From Candidatus Hungatella pullicola (GTDB lineage: Bacteria > Bacillota > Clostridia > Lachnospirales > Lachnospiraceae), in assembly GCA_019114305.1 (NCBI GenBank), contig DXFU01000021.1:1-52636 (forward strand): a DNA stretch of 52,636 nt, given 5' to 3'. The notes under the pieces are model-generated. The model was not told the DNA's origin and ran no database searches. It saw only the letters and a list, made by a program, of their open reading frames with translations. A program made the position numbers and the translations under genes. Below are positions 23,917-32,614 of this stretch, piece by piece; positions within the stretch are counted from its first letter, which is position 1; the number at the start of each line of letters is the position of its first letter.

Positions 23917-24015
23917 TTACCTATAATACATCTGTCCACAAGTAAAACTGTCCGTACAGGCATGTGTTTTGTAATAACCCTTTTCAAATTGTTTTCTTTT
24001 ATTTTCTCTGTTCAT
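23917..24015 (-). pseudogene. N-terminal fragment of an RNHCP-domain protein
   Basis: 32 codons, MNRENKRKQFEKGYYKTHAC then TDSFTC, followed by GQMYYR and a stop. A basic start leading to SFTC is how RNHCP zinc-ribbon proteins begin; the second Cys and the RNHCP box are missing. It starts 3 bases after the marR stop codon, so it was probably the regulator's partner gene. Confidence 0.5.
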
Positions 24016-24017
24016 TT

Positions 24018-24473
24018 CTACTCCTTTTTGGATAACGTATGATTGAAGAATTCATTCATATATTTTTTTAAGGCGTCACGGTATTTTTGTGTGAGCACCA
24101 AATACTGCTGTTGTTCCTCAGCTGTCCATTCATTCCAGATTTTATTTTCGATTTCAAACAATGGGGAGATTCTCTCGGAAGAAAATTTCTCCCCCTTTTC
24201 CGTCAGACAAACAATAGTGTTTCTTCCTTGTCCTTGTTCAAGATACACGATTCCGTCCTTTTCCAATTTGCGAATAGCGGAGTTAATGGTCTGCCGACTG
24301 ATTCCCGTCAGTTTGCTGATTTCGCTTTGAAAACATCGGGTTCCGTTTTCGCAAATGACGTATAAGATATTCATTATGCTGTCTGACACCCCCATTTTCA
24401 CTGCCGCTTCATGATAAAGAGAGTTGATTTCTCCGGCCAAATAAGTGTATTTTCCAGCTTTTAAGTAATGCAT
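24018..24473 (-). CDS. MarR-family regulator
   Basis: 151 residues from the ATG at 24473 (AGAGGTGA upstream). Winged helix at about 30-95 (CFQSEISKLTGISRQTINSA, IRKLEKDGIVYLEQGQGRN). It probably represses its own promoter through the two 15-bp repeats upstream and may also control the GrpB-deaminase fusion downstream. Confidence 0.88.
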   Translation of the reverse strand: MHYLKAGKYTYLAGEINSLYHEAAVKMGVSDSIMNILYVICENGTRCFQSEISKLTGISRQTINSAIRKLEKDGIVYLEQGQGRNTIVCLTEKGEKFSSERISPLFEIENKIWNEWTAEEQQQYLVLTQKYRDALKKYMNEFFNHTLSKKE

Positions 24474-24488
24474 ACATTCACCTCTATG

Positions 24489-24535
24489 TCCGATTTCGTA
24501 CATTTGTATTATATCCGATTTCGTACATAAGTCAA
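24489..24535 (-). promoter_or_regulatory. marR promoter with two identical 15-bp operator repeats
   Basis: On the minus strand TTGACT (24535-24530) and TATAAT (24513-24508) are 16 bases apart. The 15-mer ATGTACGAAATCGGA occurs twice, at 24528-24514 (filling the spacer) and at 24503-24489 (just after the -10), 25 bases apart. Bound repressor would occlude the promoter. Confidence 0.75.
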
Positions 24536-24602
24536 TGGTTTTTTACGAAATAATGGGCGACTGCCTAGGATTATCCTGTGTTATAACCGAATTTTGTCAA
24601 AC

Positions 24603-24639
24603 AAAAAAGGCGGAAAGCTCATTTTAATGCTTTCCCGCC
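24603..24639 (-). terminator. Terminator after the APH-like gene
   Basis: On the minus strand GGCGGGAAAGC and GCTTTCCGCC form a 10-bp stem with one bulge and a 10-base loop, followed by TTTTTT. It lies about 60 bases after the stop at 24698. Confidence 0.85.
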
Positions 24640-24697
24640 CATTTATTTCAGAATGAAAAGAACAGAGGCCGAACCCTTTGAGGGATTGGTGGAAAAA

Positions 24698-25552
24698 TCA
24701 CTCTTCTTTCAGAATTGCAGCAACGGTATATCGGGCATTTTGCCTGAAATCCGCATTTCTATCATCGTATGTAATCAAGGCTTTCCATAAAGCCCATCCT
24801 TTAGCCCGCTTAACCATATCGATGGGCAAACCTGCTAAAAATATCGCTCTGGCTTCCCCATCAAAATATGTCCAAGCCATTGCATAATCACAAGCAGGAT
24901 CGCCTGTACCTAATATTCCGAAATCAATCATTCCATAAAACCGATTGTTTTGGAGCAAAATATTTCCAGGTGCAACGTCGCCATGTACCCAAACTTTTTC
25001 GCCGGTATATGCTTCTGAGATACAGCTGTCCCATATGGCACGAAGCTGCTTTACAGGCAGGCGGTTTTCCAAAATTTTTAGAACGTCTAAAGTCTCTTGA
25101 TGATAAACTTTCAAATCGCCGCCCCGATAGAAATTATGCTGTCCTGCTTCCGGTCCTTGTTGACAGTCAACAGATTGTAGTTTCTTTAACGCAGCCGCCA
25201 AATCTTTGGCCAATTGCCTTTTGTCAATCCTGGGGCATTCAGATAATGTGCTGCCCTCAATCCACAGGTTGACTGACCAGGGAAAAGGATAGTAACTGGT
25301 TGGTTTTCCCGCAGCAATAGGCTTTGAAATTGGGTAGTCAAGGTGTTCCTGCAAATATGGCAGCCATTGGCTTTCTTTCTGGATTTGGGCGGCGTAATCT
25401 TTTCCGCTGGGTAAACGAACCGCCATGTTATCTCCCAAATGAAAGGTACGATTGTCATGACCGCTTTTAGCAACCGGATAAATCTTTAATTCCCGCCACT
25501 GTGGAAATTGCTCTTCCACTAATTTTTTAACAATTTCTATTGTGATTTCCAT
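24698..25552 (-). CDS. Aminoglycoside phosphotransferase (APH)-family kinase
   Basis: 284 residues. SGHDNRTFHLGDNMAVRLP is the N-lobe nucleotide region; VWVHGDVAPGNILLQ (about 188-202) is the catalytic loop with the Asp of HGD; YGMIDFGILGTGDP (about 206-219) carries the metal-binding Asp. The family phosphorylates aminoglycosides, macrolides or small sugars and amino alcohols; the substrate cannot be read from the sequence. Monocistronic with its own terminator. Confidence 0.82.
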   Translation of the reverse strand: MEITIEIVKKLVEEQFPQWRELKIYPVAKSGHDNRTFHLGDNMAVRLPSGKDYAAQIQKESQWLPYLQEHLDYPISKPIAAGKPTSYYPFPWSVNLWIEGSTLSECPRIDKRQLAKDLAAALKKLQSVDCQQGPEAGQHNFYRGGDLKVYHQETLDVLKILENRLPVKQLRAIWDSCISEAYTGEKVWVHGDVAPGNILLQNNRFYGMIDFGILGTGDPACDYAMAWTYFDGEARAIFLAGLPIDMVKRAKGWALWKALITYDDRNADFRQNARYTVAAILKEE

Positions 25553-25737
25553 AACCTCTGTGACTCCTGCAAATTTTCATGTCTGTGTTTTATTGTACCA
25601 TTTAATTATGAAGATTTCCATCTCAATTAGAACAGCTAGCTTTCTCTTGTCCTGCCTGCTGATGAAAAACAGACACACAAAAAGGCCATATGTACCCTGC
25701 AGAAAAATGGCATATGGCCGGTTCGAAGAAAAATCAG

Positions 25738-25784
25738 AAAAACTCTGGCCGCAGACCTGATCATACCAATGTCTGCAGCCAGAG
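25738..25784 (-). terminator. Terminator of the GAG operon
   Basis: A 13-bp stem with one mismatch (CTCTGGC-x-GCAGAC with its inverse, 25743-25784) is followed on the minus strand by TTTTTCTGATTTTTC. It lies 37 bases after the GH88 stop. Upstream, 25684-25719 holds another inverted repeat, GGCCATATG/CATATGGCC. Confidence 0.85.
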
Positions 25785-25820
25785 CCTTACCGTTAACTTA
25801 GTTCCTTTTAATTTTTATTC

Positions 25821-26996
25821 CTACCAATATGGGTTCCAGTCTTTTGTCGCTCTGGTTAATGCTTCAAAATAGAAATAATCTCCCCAGGTGTTGCATTCAT
25901 CCACTCCCAAATTAGGACAGGTATTATATGGAGAACTTTTGGCATACGTGCCGTGAAGAAGAAGGCCATTGGATTCTTCCGGACTCTGTACTGCACAGCG
26001 GTTTACCAGAGCAAGGAGAAGTCTTTTTGCCATAGAGCTGTAATACTGAGCTTTCTCTTCCGGTAAATATTTTGCCATTTCCAGCATTCCGCAAACCGCA
26101 ATAGCGGAAGCAGAAGAATCTCTTGGCTCTGTACTTCCATCATCGAAATCAAAATCCCAGTAAGGAACAAGATCTGAAGGAAGATGTTCCAGGAAATAAT
26201 CTGTAAGTTTACAGAAAATATCCAGATATTCTGGATCCCTCAGTCTGCGATAGCTGAGAGCAGAGCCGTAGATTCCCCAGGCCTGACCTCTTGCCCATGC
26301 GGACCCATCCCTGTATCCCTGATGGGTAACACCTTTGACCGGCTCACCGGTTTCCGGATCAAAGAAATAAGTATGATAGGTGGAATGATCCGGACGAATC
26401 ACGTATTTCATGGCTGTCTTTATATGAGCTTCCGCTTTCTCTTTGTAGACAGGATTGCCTGTAGCTTCGCTGGCCCAAAACAAAAGAGGCATATTTAAAA
26501 GACAGTCAATAATCAGCCTGTAATTATCCTTTGCTCCTAATTGACCCCAGGCCTGAAAGAACTGCCCTTTTTCCTGAAATCGTTCCATAAGATTGTCAGC
26601 CGCCATAACAGCTGCTTTTTTGCCCTTTTCACTGCCTGTGAGCTTATATGCCGCTACGCAGGACAAAGAGTACAAAAATCCCATATCGTGATGATTGACA
26701 TCAATTTTCTTAATAATACGGTCCAGGAAACTGTCAACTTCAATTTCTGCAGCTTTTCTTAACTGCTCATCTTTGGTCTGCTCATAGGCCAGCCAAATTT
26801 CTCCCGTCCAGAATCCGGTTGTCCATTCTACGTTCTCTGACGGCTTATAAAACTGATTCACACTGGATGAATCAGGGAATACTTCTGTAAACTCTTTAAC
26901 GTTGTGAATCACCAGCTGAGCTGCTTTCTCATAGGCTTTTGCCGTCTCATTCTCAGTGATTTCTGGATAAGTCATTAAACTTTCTCTCGTCTGCAT
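25821..26996 (-). CDS. ugl: GH88 unsaturated glucuronyl hydrolase
   Basis: 391 residues from the ATG at 26996, 5 bases after the stop of the lyase gene; the AAGGTG site lies inside that gene's end. The (alpha/alpha)6 barrel motifs HHDMGF (Asp 104) and IIDCLLNMP (Asp 164) supply the two catalytic Asp residues of GH88. The enzyme removes the 4,5-unsaturated uronic acid left by GAG lyases. There is no signal peptide, so it works in the cytosol on imported or internally cut oligosaccharides. Last gene of the locus. Confidence 0.92.
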   Translation of the reverse strand: MQTRESLMTYPEITENETAKAYEKAAQLVIHNVKEFTEVFPDSSSVNQFYKPSENVEWTTGFWTGEIWLAYEQTKDEQLRKAAEIEVDSFLDRIIKKIDVNHHDMGFLYSLSCVAAYKLTGSEKGKKAAVMAADNLMERFQEKGQFFQAWGQLGAKDNYRLIIDCLLNMPLLFWASEATGNPVYKEKAEAHIKTAMKYVIRPDHSTYHTYFFDPETGEPVKGVTHQGYRDGSAWARGQAWGIYGSALSYRRLRDPEYLDIFCKLTDYFLEHLPSDLVPYWDFDFDDGSTEPRDSSASAIAVCGMLEMAKYLPEEKAQYYSSMAKRLLLALVNRCAVQSPEESNGLLLHGTYAKSSPYNTCPNLGVDECNTWGDYFYFEALTRATKDWNPYW

Positions 26997-27000
26997 CTTT

Positions 27001-28713
27001 TTACACCTTTTCCCATCTAATATCAAATCGGCTTTCTGCCAGTTTATTTACAGCCTTTACCGTCCAAGTAATCCGATAAAGACATTCTGTCTTCCCTTTA
27101 TGATTGGGAAATTCTTCCTTCTTTGCTGTAATGTCTTCCCCGTCCGGAACAAAGATAGTCAGCTTTCCATCTTTTCCAAGTAGAGTTACTTTTTTGTTTT
27201 CTATGAATGGCTCATACTGAGTTACAAGATTTTCCCTCACTTCTTTCCCCTGATCAAGCAGGAAGGAATCTTTTATATTTAAGGCCCCGTCTTTTTTTCT
27301 GAACACAAGACGTCTTACTGCTTCTTTCAAAAGGCCTTGGGGATAAGCATCTCCGAAAGATATGGTTACTTCCCCTTCCTCCCCCTGAAAGTCTCCTTTA
27401 AATAAAGAAGCCCGGTAAGAGGTTCCTGGCAGCTGTTCTTTTCCGTCAATCAGCGGCACATTATGCCCCTTGGAGCGGTTATTGAGAATTTCATATCTTT
27501 TTTCGCCAAAGTAATCTTTGGTGTATTCTCCACAGCCTAAATCGGTTAAGAACATATCCTTTCCTGCCAGATAAAGAAAGCTTCCCACGTCATTGTGGTT
27601 GTGAGGTTCGTCATTGTGCCCTCCTTTAGCGGCAAAGCCGGTGCCATTGTCTCCTCTTCCCACCGCCCACTGGGCAGAGGGAAGGACGGTCATGGAAGCT
27701 TCACCCTCGCCCTTCAGGCTCACATGTTCCCCGTATGTTTTCACCCAGATATCATCGCGATAATTGGCCATAAAACGATAACAGCTGTCATCTGTATATT
27801 TCATTACGGAATCGATTTGTGGAATACGAATTCCCGGATACAGACTGGCCAGATAGCAAGTCAGTCCCAAACGAAACTTGTCCCTGCAGGAACCATCTGA
27901 AAAGCTGACTGTCAAACCGGAATCAAAATAGCATGTTTGCTGGAATCTGGCGATTCGTTCCACCTTAGGATCAGCCATTAAATTTACCTTATGATTTGTA
28001 AACCGGTAAAGCTGCTCCGCAAATCCGGCAAAATAGGCCATACCATAAGTAAAATAGCTCATTCCTTCCGGACAGGTTCCGTCATCCATCATTCCTTCCA
28101 AATAGCAGGGCATAGTTTCAATGACTCTGTCTATGATTTTTTTCTGCTTTTCCGGATGATCATTCAACAGATACATAGCAGCGCTGCCAATGCTTCCTGC
28201 GCATACAGCCACCCAGTTGTTCATATAGTGTTCCCATTTCCACTGTCCAAATGGCTTGGACAGGTAGGAATCGAAAATTCTTCTGTCAACTTCTCTTTTT
28301 ACCATTTGGTGAATGGTCTCCGGCAGCAGATCTCCCAGCTGGGCCGTAATTTCCGCAAGAGTCTGAGCCGTCTCACTGGCAAACAAATCAACTGTAATAT
28401 CCCAGTCTTTTTCCTTTCGATCTACATGAGCCGGCAATGCCCAACAGCGTTCCCCGCAGATTTCTGTTATAATTTCCTGAAGTTTTTTCAAATCCTCTGC
28501 TTTTTTATGCCAGATAGATAACAGTCCAAAGGTAGCCAGCTGTTTTCTTCTGGGAAAATAAAGCCCCTCATAAATCAGCCGGTTTCCATTTTTTTCATAC
28601 AACCCAAAGGTCTCTTCTGTCAGCACAGGGAGAGGAACATCCCTCAGTTCCTCTCCTGCGGCCTCTACTTCTTTGTGAAAATCATCCAGCCGTTTTCTCA
28701 GAATTTCATTCAT
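27001..28713 (-). CDS. Heparinase II/III-like polysaccharide lyase
   Basis: 570 residues without a signal peptide. The N-terminal two thirds are alpha-helical (toroid); the heparinase II/III beta domain starts near 355 with GGHNDEPHNHNDVGSFLYLA and continues with TDLGCGEY and NNRSKGHNVPLIDGKEQ, the blocks that supply His and Tyr residues in PL12/PL15/PL21-type lyases. It probably cleaves uronic-acid-containing GAG oligosaccharides (heparan, hyaluronan or chondroitin; specificity not visible) inside the cell, upstream of the GH88 step. Confidence 0.85.
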   Translation of the reverse strand: MNEILRKRLDDFHKEVEAAGEELRDVPLPVLTEETFGLYEKNGNRLIYEGLYFPRRKQLATFGLLSIWHKKAEDLKKLQEIITEICGERCWALPAHVDRKEKDWDITVDLFASETAQTLAEITAQLGDLLPETIHQMVKREVDRRIFDSYLSKPFGQWKWEHYMNNWVAVCAGSIGSAAMYLLNDHPEKQKKIIDRVIETMPCYLEGMMDDGTCPEGMSYFTYGMAYFAGFAEQLYRFTNHKVNLMADPKVERIARFQQTCYFDSGLTVSFSDGSCRDKFRLGLTCYLASLYPGIRIPQIDSVMKYTDDSCYRFMANYRDDIWVKTYGEHVSLKGEGEASMTVLPSAQWAVGRGDNGTGFAAKGGHNDEPHNHNDVGSFLYLAGKDMFLTDLGCGEYTKDYFGEKRYEILNNRSKGHNVPLIDGKEQLPGTSYRASLFKGDFQGEEGEVTISFGDAYPQGLLKEAVRRLVFRKKDGALNIKDSFLLDQGKEVRENLVTQYEPFIENKKVTLLGKDGKLTIFVPDGEDITAKKEEFPNHKGKTECLYRITWTVKAVNKLAESRFDIRWEKV

Positions 28714-28743
28714 AATTCCACTCTCACTTTTCTTTTCGTTCCT

Positions 28744-29643
28744 TTATTCCTTAACAGCGCCAACCATTACGCCGGATGTAAAATACTTCTGAAGGAATGG
28801 ATAAATACATAAAATAGGCACGGTTGCCACGATAATGGTTGCGTAGCGGATGGTTGCCCCCACAGCCTCCACATCGCCGGAACTTACACCTGCAGTCATG
28901 GAAGAAACGTCATTCTGCATCAGGATTTCTCTCAGAACTACCTGAAGAGGACGCATGGTTCTGTCACTTAAAATGGTAGATGCCCAGAACCAGTTATTCC
29001 AGATTGCTACGCCATAGTATAAGACCATTACAGCAAGAATAGCCTTGGAAAGGGGAAGAACAATCTTAAACAGAATGGAAAAATGTCCCGCTCCGTCAAT
29101 TCTTGCCGCCTCAATTAAGCTTTCCGGTATGCTCTCAAAGGAGGTTCTCAGGATAATCATGTTGTAAGTATTAATCATAAATGGAATAATCAGACCCCAG
29201 TGAGATTCTGTCAGGTGCAGCTGCTGCAGATTCTGATAAAAGGGAATCATTCCGCCTGATATAAACATGGTTATAGTTATAAAAATCATAATAGGCTTTT
29301 TCCACAAAACACCCTTTCTTGAGAGAAAGTAGGCGGCCAGGGAGGTCATAATAATATTGGTTAAAAGCCCCCAGAACAAAAGCTTAAATGTATTTAAATA
29401 TCCTTTCATAATCATAGGATTCTTAAACACGGAAACATAAGATTCCAAAGAAAATCCCAAAGGCTTCAGCAACGGTCCGGTGTGCTGCATCAATCGGTTG
29501 CTGTCACTTAAAGACGCAACTAAAACATACCACATAGGATAAAAACATACAATAGCCAGCAAGGCAAGAATGATTATATTGAAAACATCAAACACCTTTT
29601 CACCGGTGGAACGCTTTATTGTTTTTGTATTCAGATGACTCAT
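28744..29643 (-). CDS. Carbohydrate ABC permease (LplC/YtcP type)
   Basis: 299 residues, six hydrophobic segments, with the EAA loop EAARIDGAGHFSILFKIVLP (about 186-205) that contacts the ATPase, then WNNWFWAS. It pairs with the permease at 29656 and the lipoprotein at 30777 as a CUT1/LplBC-type importer for oligosaccharides. No ATPase is encoded here; such systems usually share MsmX. Confidence 0.92.
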   Translation of the reverse strand: MSHLNTKTIKRSTGEKVFDVFNIIILALLAIVCFYPMWYVLVASLSDSNRLMQHTGPLLKPLGFSLESYVSVFKNPMIMKGYLNTFKLLFWGLLTNIIMTSLAAYFLSRKGVLWKKPIMIFITITMFISGGMIPFYQNLQQLHLTESHWGLIIPFMINTYNMIILRTSFESIPESLIEAARIDGAGHFSILFKIVLPLSKAILAVMVLYYGVAIWNNWFWASTILSDRTMRPLQVVLREILMQNDVSSMTAGVSSGDVEAVGATIRYATIIVATVPILCIYPFLQKYFTSGVMVGAVKE

Positions 29644-29655
29644 ATTCTCACTCCT

Positions 29656-30609
29656 TTAAAACAGGCTGGTTTCGCTGACCTTCTTGCTGATTTTATTGGC
29701 AATCAAAATCAAGGTCAGGTTAATTACAGAGTTAAACAAACCAATGGCCGTAGAATAACTCCAGTTTCTCTCCAAAATGCCTACTCGGTATATATAAGAT
29801 GCAATAATATCTGCCGTCTCATAAGTGGCTTCATTATAAAGAAGAATGGTTTTTTCATAACCAGTTCCCAGCAGCTGGCCGATACGAAGCACCAGCATAA
29901 TAATAATAGTAGGCGCAATTCCGGGAAGGGTTACATTTAAAAGCTGTTTGAATCTTCCTGCTCCGTCTATGGAAGCTGCTTCGTAAAGCTGCTGATCCAC
30001 GCCGGAGAGAGCTGACAGATAGATAATAGATCCCCAGCCAATTCCCTGCCATATATCAGATACAATATATATAGTACGATATAAATCAGGATTTTGAATC
30101 AGGGAGCTTCTTTCTCCGCCAAGCATTACAACAATATCAGTGATCAGACCTGTACTCTGTGTAAAGTCCTTAATCATACCGGTTACAACAACCAGAGAGA
30201 TGAAGTGAGGCAGATAGGTAATGGTCTGAATTACCTTTTTATATTTTTTATGATGCAGCTCATTTAAGAGAAGAGCCAATATAATAGGCATTGGGAATCC
30301 AAATACCAGTCCATATATACTTAACAGCAGAGTATTTTTAATCAGTCTGAAAAAGTACGGGCTTTGGAAGAAGCGAATAAACTGATCAAATCCTACCCAA
30401 TCGCTGCCGCTGATTCCCTTTCTCGGTACATAATCCTGAAACGCAATGATTGCTCCATACATTGGTTTATAATGAAACATAATATAAAAAAGAATAACCG
30501 GAATTACCAGTATGTACAGGGAGCGGTTTCTGATAAAGTCCTTTTTAACACGGGCTGCAAAACTTACTTTTGGAGTATTTGCACTAATTGAAGATGCTTT
30601 TTTACTCAA
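29656..30609 (-). CDS. Carbohydrate ABC permease (LplB type)
   Basis: 317 residues with six membrane segments and the EAA loop YEAASIDGAGRFKQLLNVTLP (starting near residue 214). LVIPVILFYIMFHYKPMYGA near the start is typical of LplB-like permeases. It is followed 12 bases later by the second permease and preceded by a palindromic stem-loop that separates it from the binding-protein gene. Confidence 0.92.
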   Translation of the reverse strand: MSKKASSISANTPKVSFAARVKKDFIRNRSLYILVIPVILFYIMFHYKPMYGAIIAFQDYVPRKGISGSDWVGFDQFIRFFQSPYFFRLIKNTLLLSIYGLVFGFPMPIILALLLNELHHKKYKKVIQTITYLPHFISLVVVTGMIKDFTQSTGLITDIVVMLGGERSSLIQNPDLYRTIYIVSDIWQGIGWGSIIYLSALSGVDQQLYEAASIDGAGRFKQLLNVTLPGIAPTIIIMLVLRIGQLLGTGYEKTILLYNEATYETADIIASYIYRVGILERNWSYSTAIGLFNSVINLTLILIANKISKKVSETSLF

Positions 30610-30720
30610 AGATATACCCTCCTTATTATTCCTGTGAAGCGGCCGGATTTATGGCAATATGCCCATAGACCTGCCGGTTGGCTGCCCCAGGATGAAATTC
30701 CTTTGTCTGGTTTAAATTTG

Positions 30721-30746
30721 ATTCCCCGCAGCTAGCTGCGGGGAAT
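30721..30746 (-). promoter_or_regulatory. Perfect 26-bp palindrome between binding protein and permease genes
   Basis: ATTCCCCGCAGCT is followed at once by its own inverse. In RNA it would form a very stable stem-loop just after the binding-protein gene. No T-run follows on the minus strand, so it is more likely an mRNA-stabilising or partial attenuation structure that raises the binding protein over the permeases than a full terminator. Confidence 0.65.
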
Positions 30747-30776
30747 GAGATTTCAGAACCTTTTCAACTGTGAAAA

Positions 30777-32417
30777 TTATCTTGCGTTGTAACGATCCAG
30801 AGCTGCGTTTTCAATTTCAAGGGCTCGATCCAGTCCCATAGATTCAATGGTGCTTACATAGGTATCCCAGTTGTCAAAGCTTTCTGTTCCCAGAATAAAT
30901 TTAAGAGTCATCTCATCTCTGTAGGTAGCAATCTCATTCATAATCTGGGCCAGTTCCTTACTCTCATCTACAGTAGGAGTGATTGGAGGAAGGACATAAT
31001 TCTTTGCGTCGGTAGCGCTCCAAAGATCCAAGGTAGCTGCCTGGGCCGGGTAACTGTAATACTGAGTAATATATTCTTTGTCCTGAACAAAAGGACCTGA
31101 TGTATTGGCTCTGGTATAGCCGCCTAAAGTAGCAGTAATAGATAATCCATCTTCATTATGAAGAATCATATCTGTATATACTGGCTTTCCGTCAACCATG
31201 TTGTAAGATTCGCCTTCAATACCGAAGTTGAACATCATATGTCCTTCCTCAGAATAACCATAATCCAGGAATCTTGCTGCCAGCTCTACATTTTCACAAC
31301 TTGTTGTAATTACAACGCTTCCTGCACCAGGATAGTTGTTTTCACGTCTTCCAAACTTAGGTGTTTCCCCTTCCTTTAAGGTCGGATATGGAGTGGGAAC
31401 TAGATTATAGTTAGGATCTGTAGACTGTCCGGAAGCAATCCAGGTACCCATATTGCTTCCTGCCCAGCCGAAGGAAGCTCCTGCGGAACCGTTGGTAATC
31501 TTTGCGCTTACCTGATCTGAAGTTAAGGTTGCCAGATCCGGATCGATCAGTCCTTCTTCCATCCACTTATTCATTTCCATTAAATAATTCTTGTAACCTT
31601 CCTGTACGGCTCCATATATTACTTTTCCGTCTTCATCTAAGAAGAAATCACGAATTGCACCAAAAGCTCCGGCAAAAGGATTATAGTCGGTCAGTCCTTT
31701 GCTGGAATACTGATAGGTAAAAGGAGCGGTTGCGCCCTTCTCTTCTTTAAATGCCTTAAGAGCCTCATACCATTCGTCTACTGTAGTCGGAACCTCAAGC
31801 CCCAGATCATCCAGCCAATCCTGACGGATCATAGGACCCGTGTTGCACAGAAGAGATTCATCTCCGCGGATAAATGGGAAACAGTAATAGGTTCCATCAT
31901 CTGTTTTTACCATTCTGTCGATTTCAGGATTTGCTTCCAGATATGCCTTTAAATTAGGACAATACTGATCAATAATATCATTTAAAGGAATAATTACTCC
32001 GTCATCGATGGCTTTGGTAGGGCCGCCAGGATAGGTAATCCAGCTGTATTCAATCATATCTGGAAGTGTCTGCTTTGACATCAGCAGGTTGAACTGCTCA
32101 GAAACCTGCCCAATGGCCGGATGCTGAAATTCAATATCCACGCCCGTTGCTTCCTGCCATGCCTGTCCAAGAGGCGTATCCTCCATAGAAGTATAATTAG
32201 AAGCAATATTTACATTTAACTCTCCCCAATAGGTAAGAGTTTCATCTGTATCCAGCGGATAAGATGCAGGCTCAGCCGGTGCGGCGGTCTGTGTTTCACC
32301 AGATGATCCATTAGCCGCGGTGGTTTCCTCTGAAGACTTAGAAGAAGAACAGCCGGTTATAGACGCGGCCAGTAAAGCGGCTACAGTTGCAAGAGCAACC
32401 AAACGTTTTTTTCTCAT
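30777..32417 (-). CDS. Extracellular sugar-binding lipoprotein (LipO type)
   Basis: 546 residues. Lipoprotein signal with the box AASITGC (Cys 23), then a Ser/Thr/Glu-rich linker to about 50 and a large type-1 solute-binding fold (DETLTYWGELN, PDMIEYSW, PMIRQDWLDDLGLEVPTTVD, RRENNYPGAGSVVITTS). The size and the 'DWLDDLG-PTTVDEWYEAL' block are typical of LipO/YtcQ-type proteins for complex oligosaccharides. It captures substrate for the two permeases downstream. Confidence 0.92.
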   Translation of the reverse strand: MRKKRLVALATVAALLAASITGCSSSKSSEETTAANGSSGETQTAAPAEPASYPLDTDETLTYWGELNVNIASNYTSMEDTPLGQAWQEATGVDIEFQHPAIGQVSEQFNLLMSKQTLPDMIEYSWITYPGGPTKAIDDGVIIPLNDIIDQYCPNLKAYLEANPEIDRMVKTDDGTYYCFPFIRGDESLLCNTGPMIRQDWLDDLGLEVPTTVDEWYEALKAFKEEKGATAPFTYQYSSKGLTDYNPFAGAFGAIRDFFLDEDGKVIYGAVQEGYKNYLMEMNKWMEEGLIDPDLATLTSDQVSAKITNGSAGASFGWAGSNMGTWIASGQSTDPNYNLVPTPYPTLKEGETPKFGRRENNYPGAGSVVITTSCENVELAARFLDYGYSEEGHMMFNFGIEGESYNMVDGKPVYTDMILHNEDGLSITATLGGYTRANTSGPFVQDKEYITQYYSYPAQAATLDLWSATDAKNYVLPPITPTVDESKELAQIMNEIATYRDEMTLKFILGTESFDNWDTYVSTIESMGLDRALEIENAALDRYNAR

Positions 32418-32563
32418 AAACTTTTTACCTCCGTTTTCCTTTTGTGTTGCTGTGATGCAATCATATCAAACCATTTATCCTATTTCTATCTCAATTATCT
32501 GATATCCATCTCCATTTTCTAAAATACCCTATATACAAAATCTAAAATCAATCAACAAAAACT

Positions 32564-32606
32564 AAAAAACAGCCTGAAAAAACGGTTTTTCCGTATTTTC
32601 AAGCTG
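32564..32606 (-). terminator. Terminator after the PL8 lyase gene
   Basis: A 16-bp stem with three mismatches (32606-32591 with 32585-32570) is followed on the minus strand by TTTTTT and more T. It separates the lyase from the transporter unit, which then needs its own promoter in 32418-32563. Confidence 0.8.
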
Positions 32607-32614
32607 CTTTTTAT

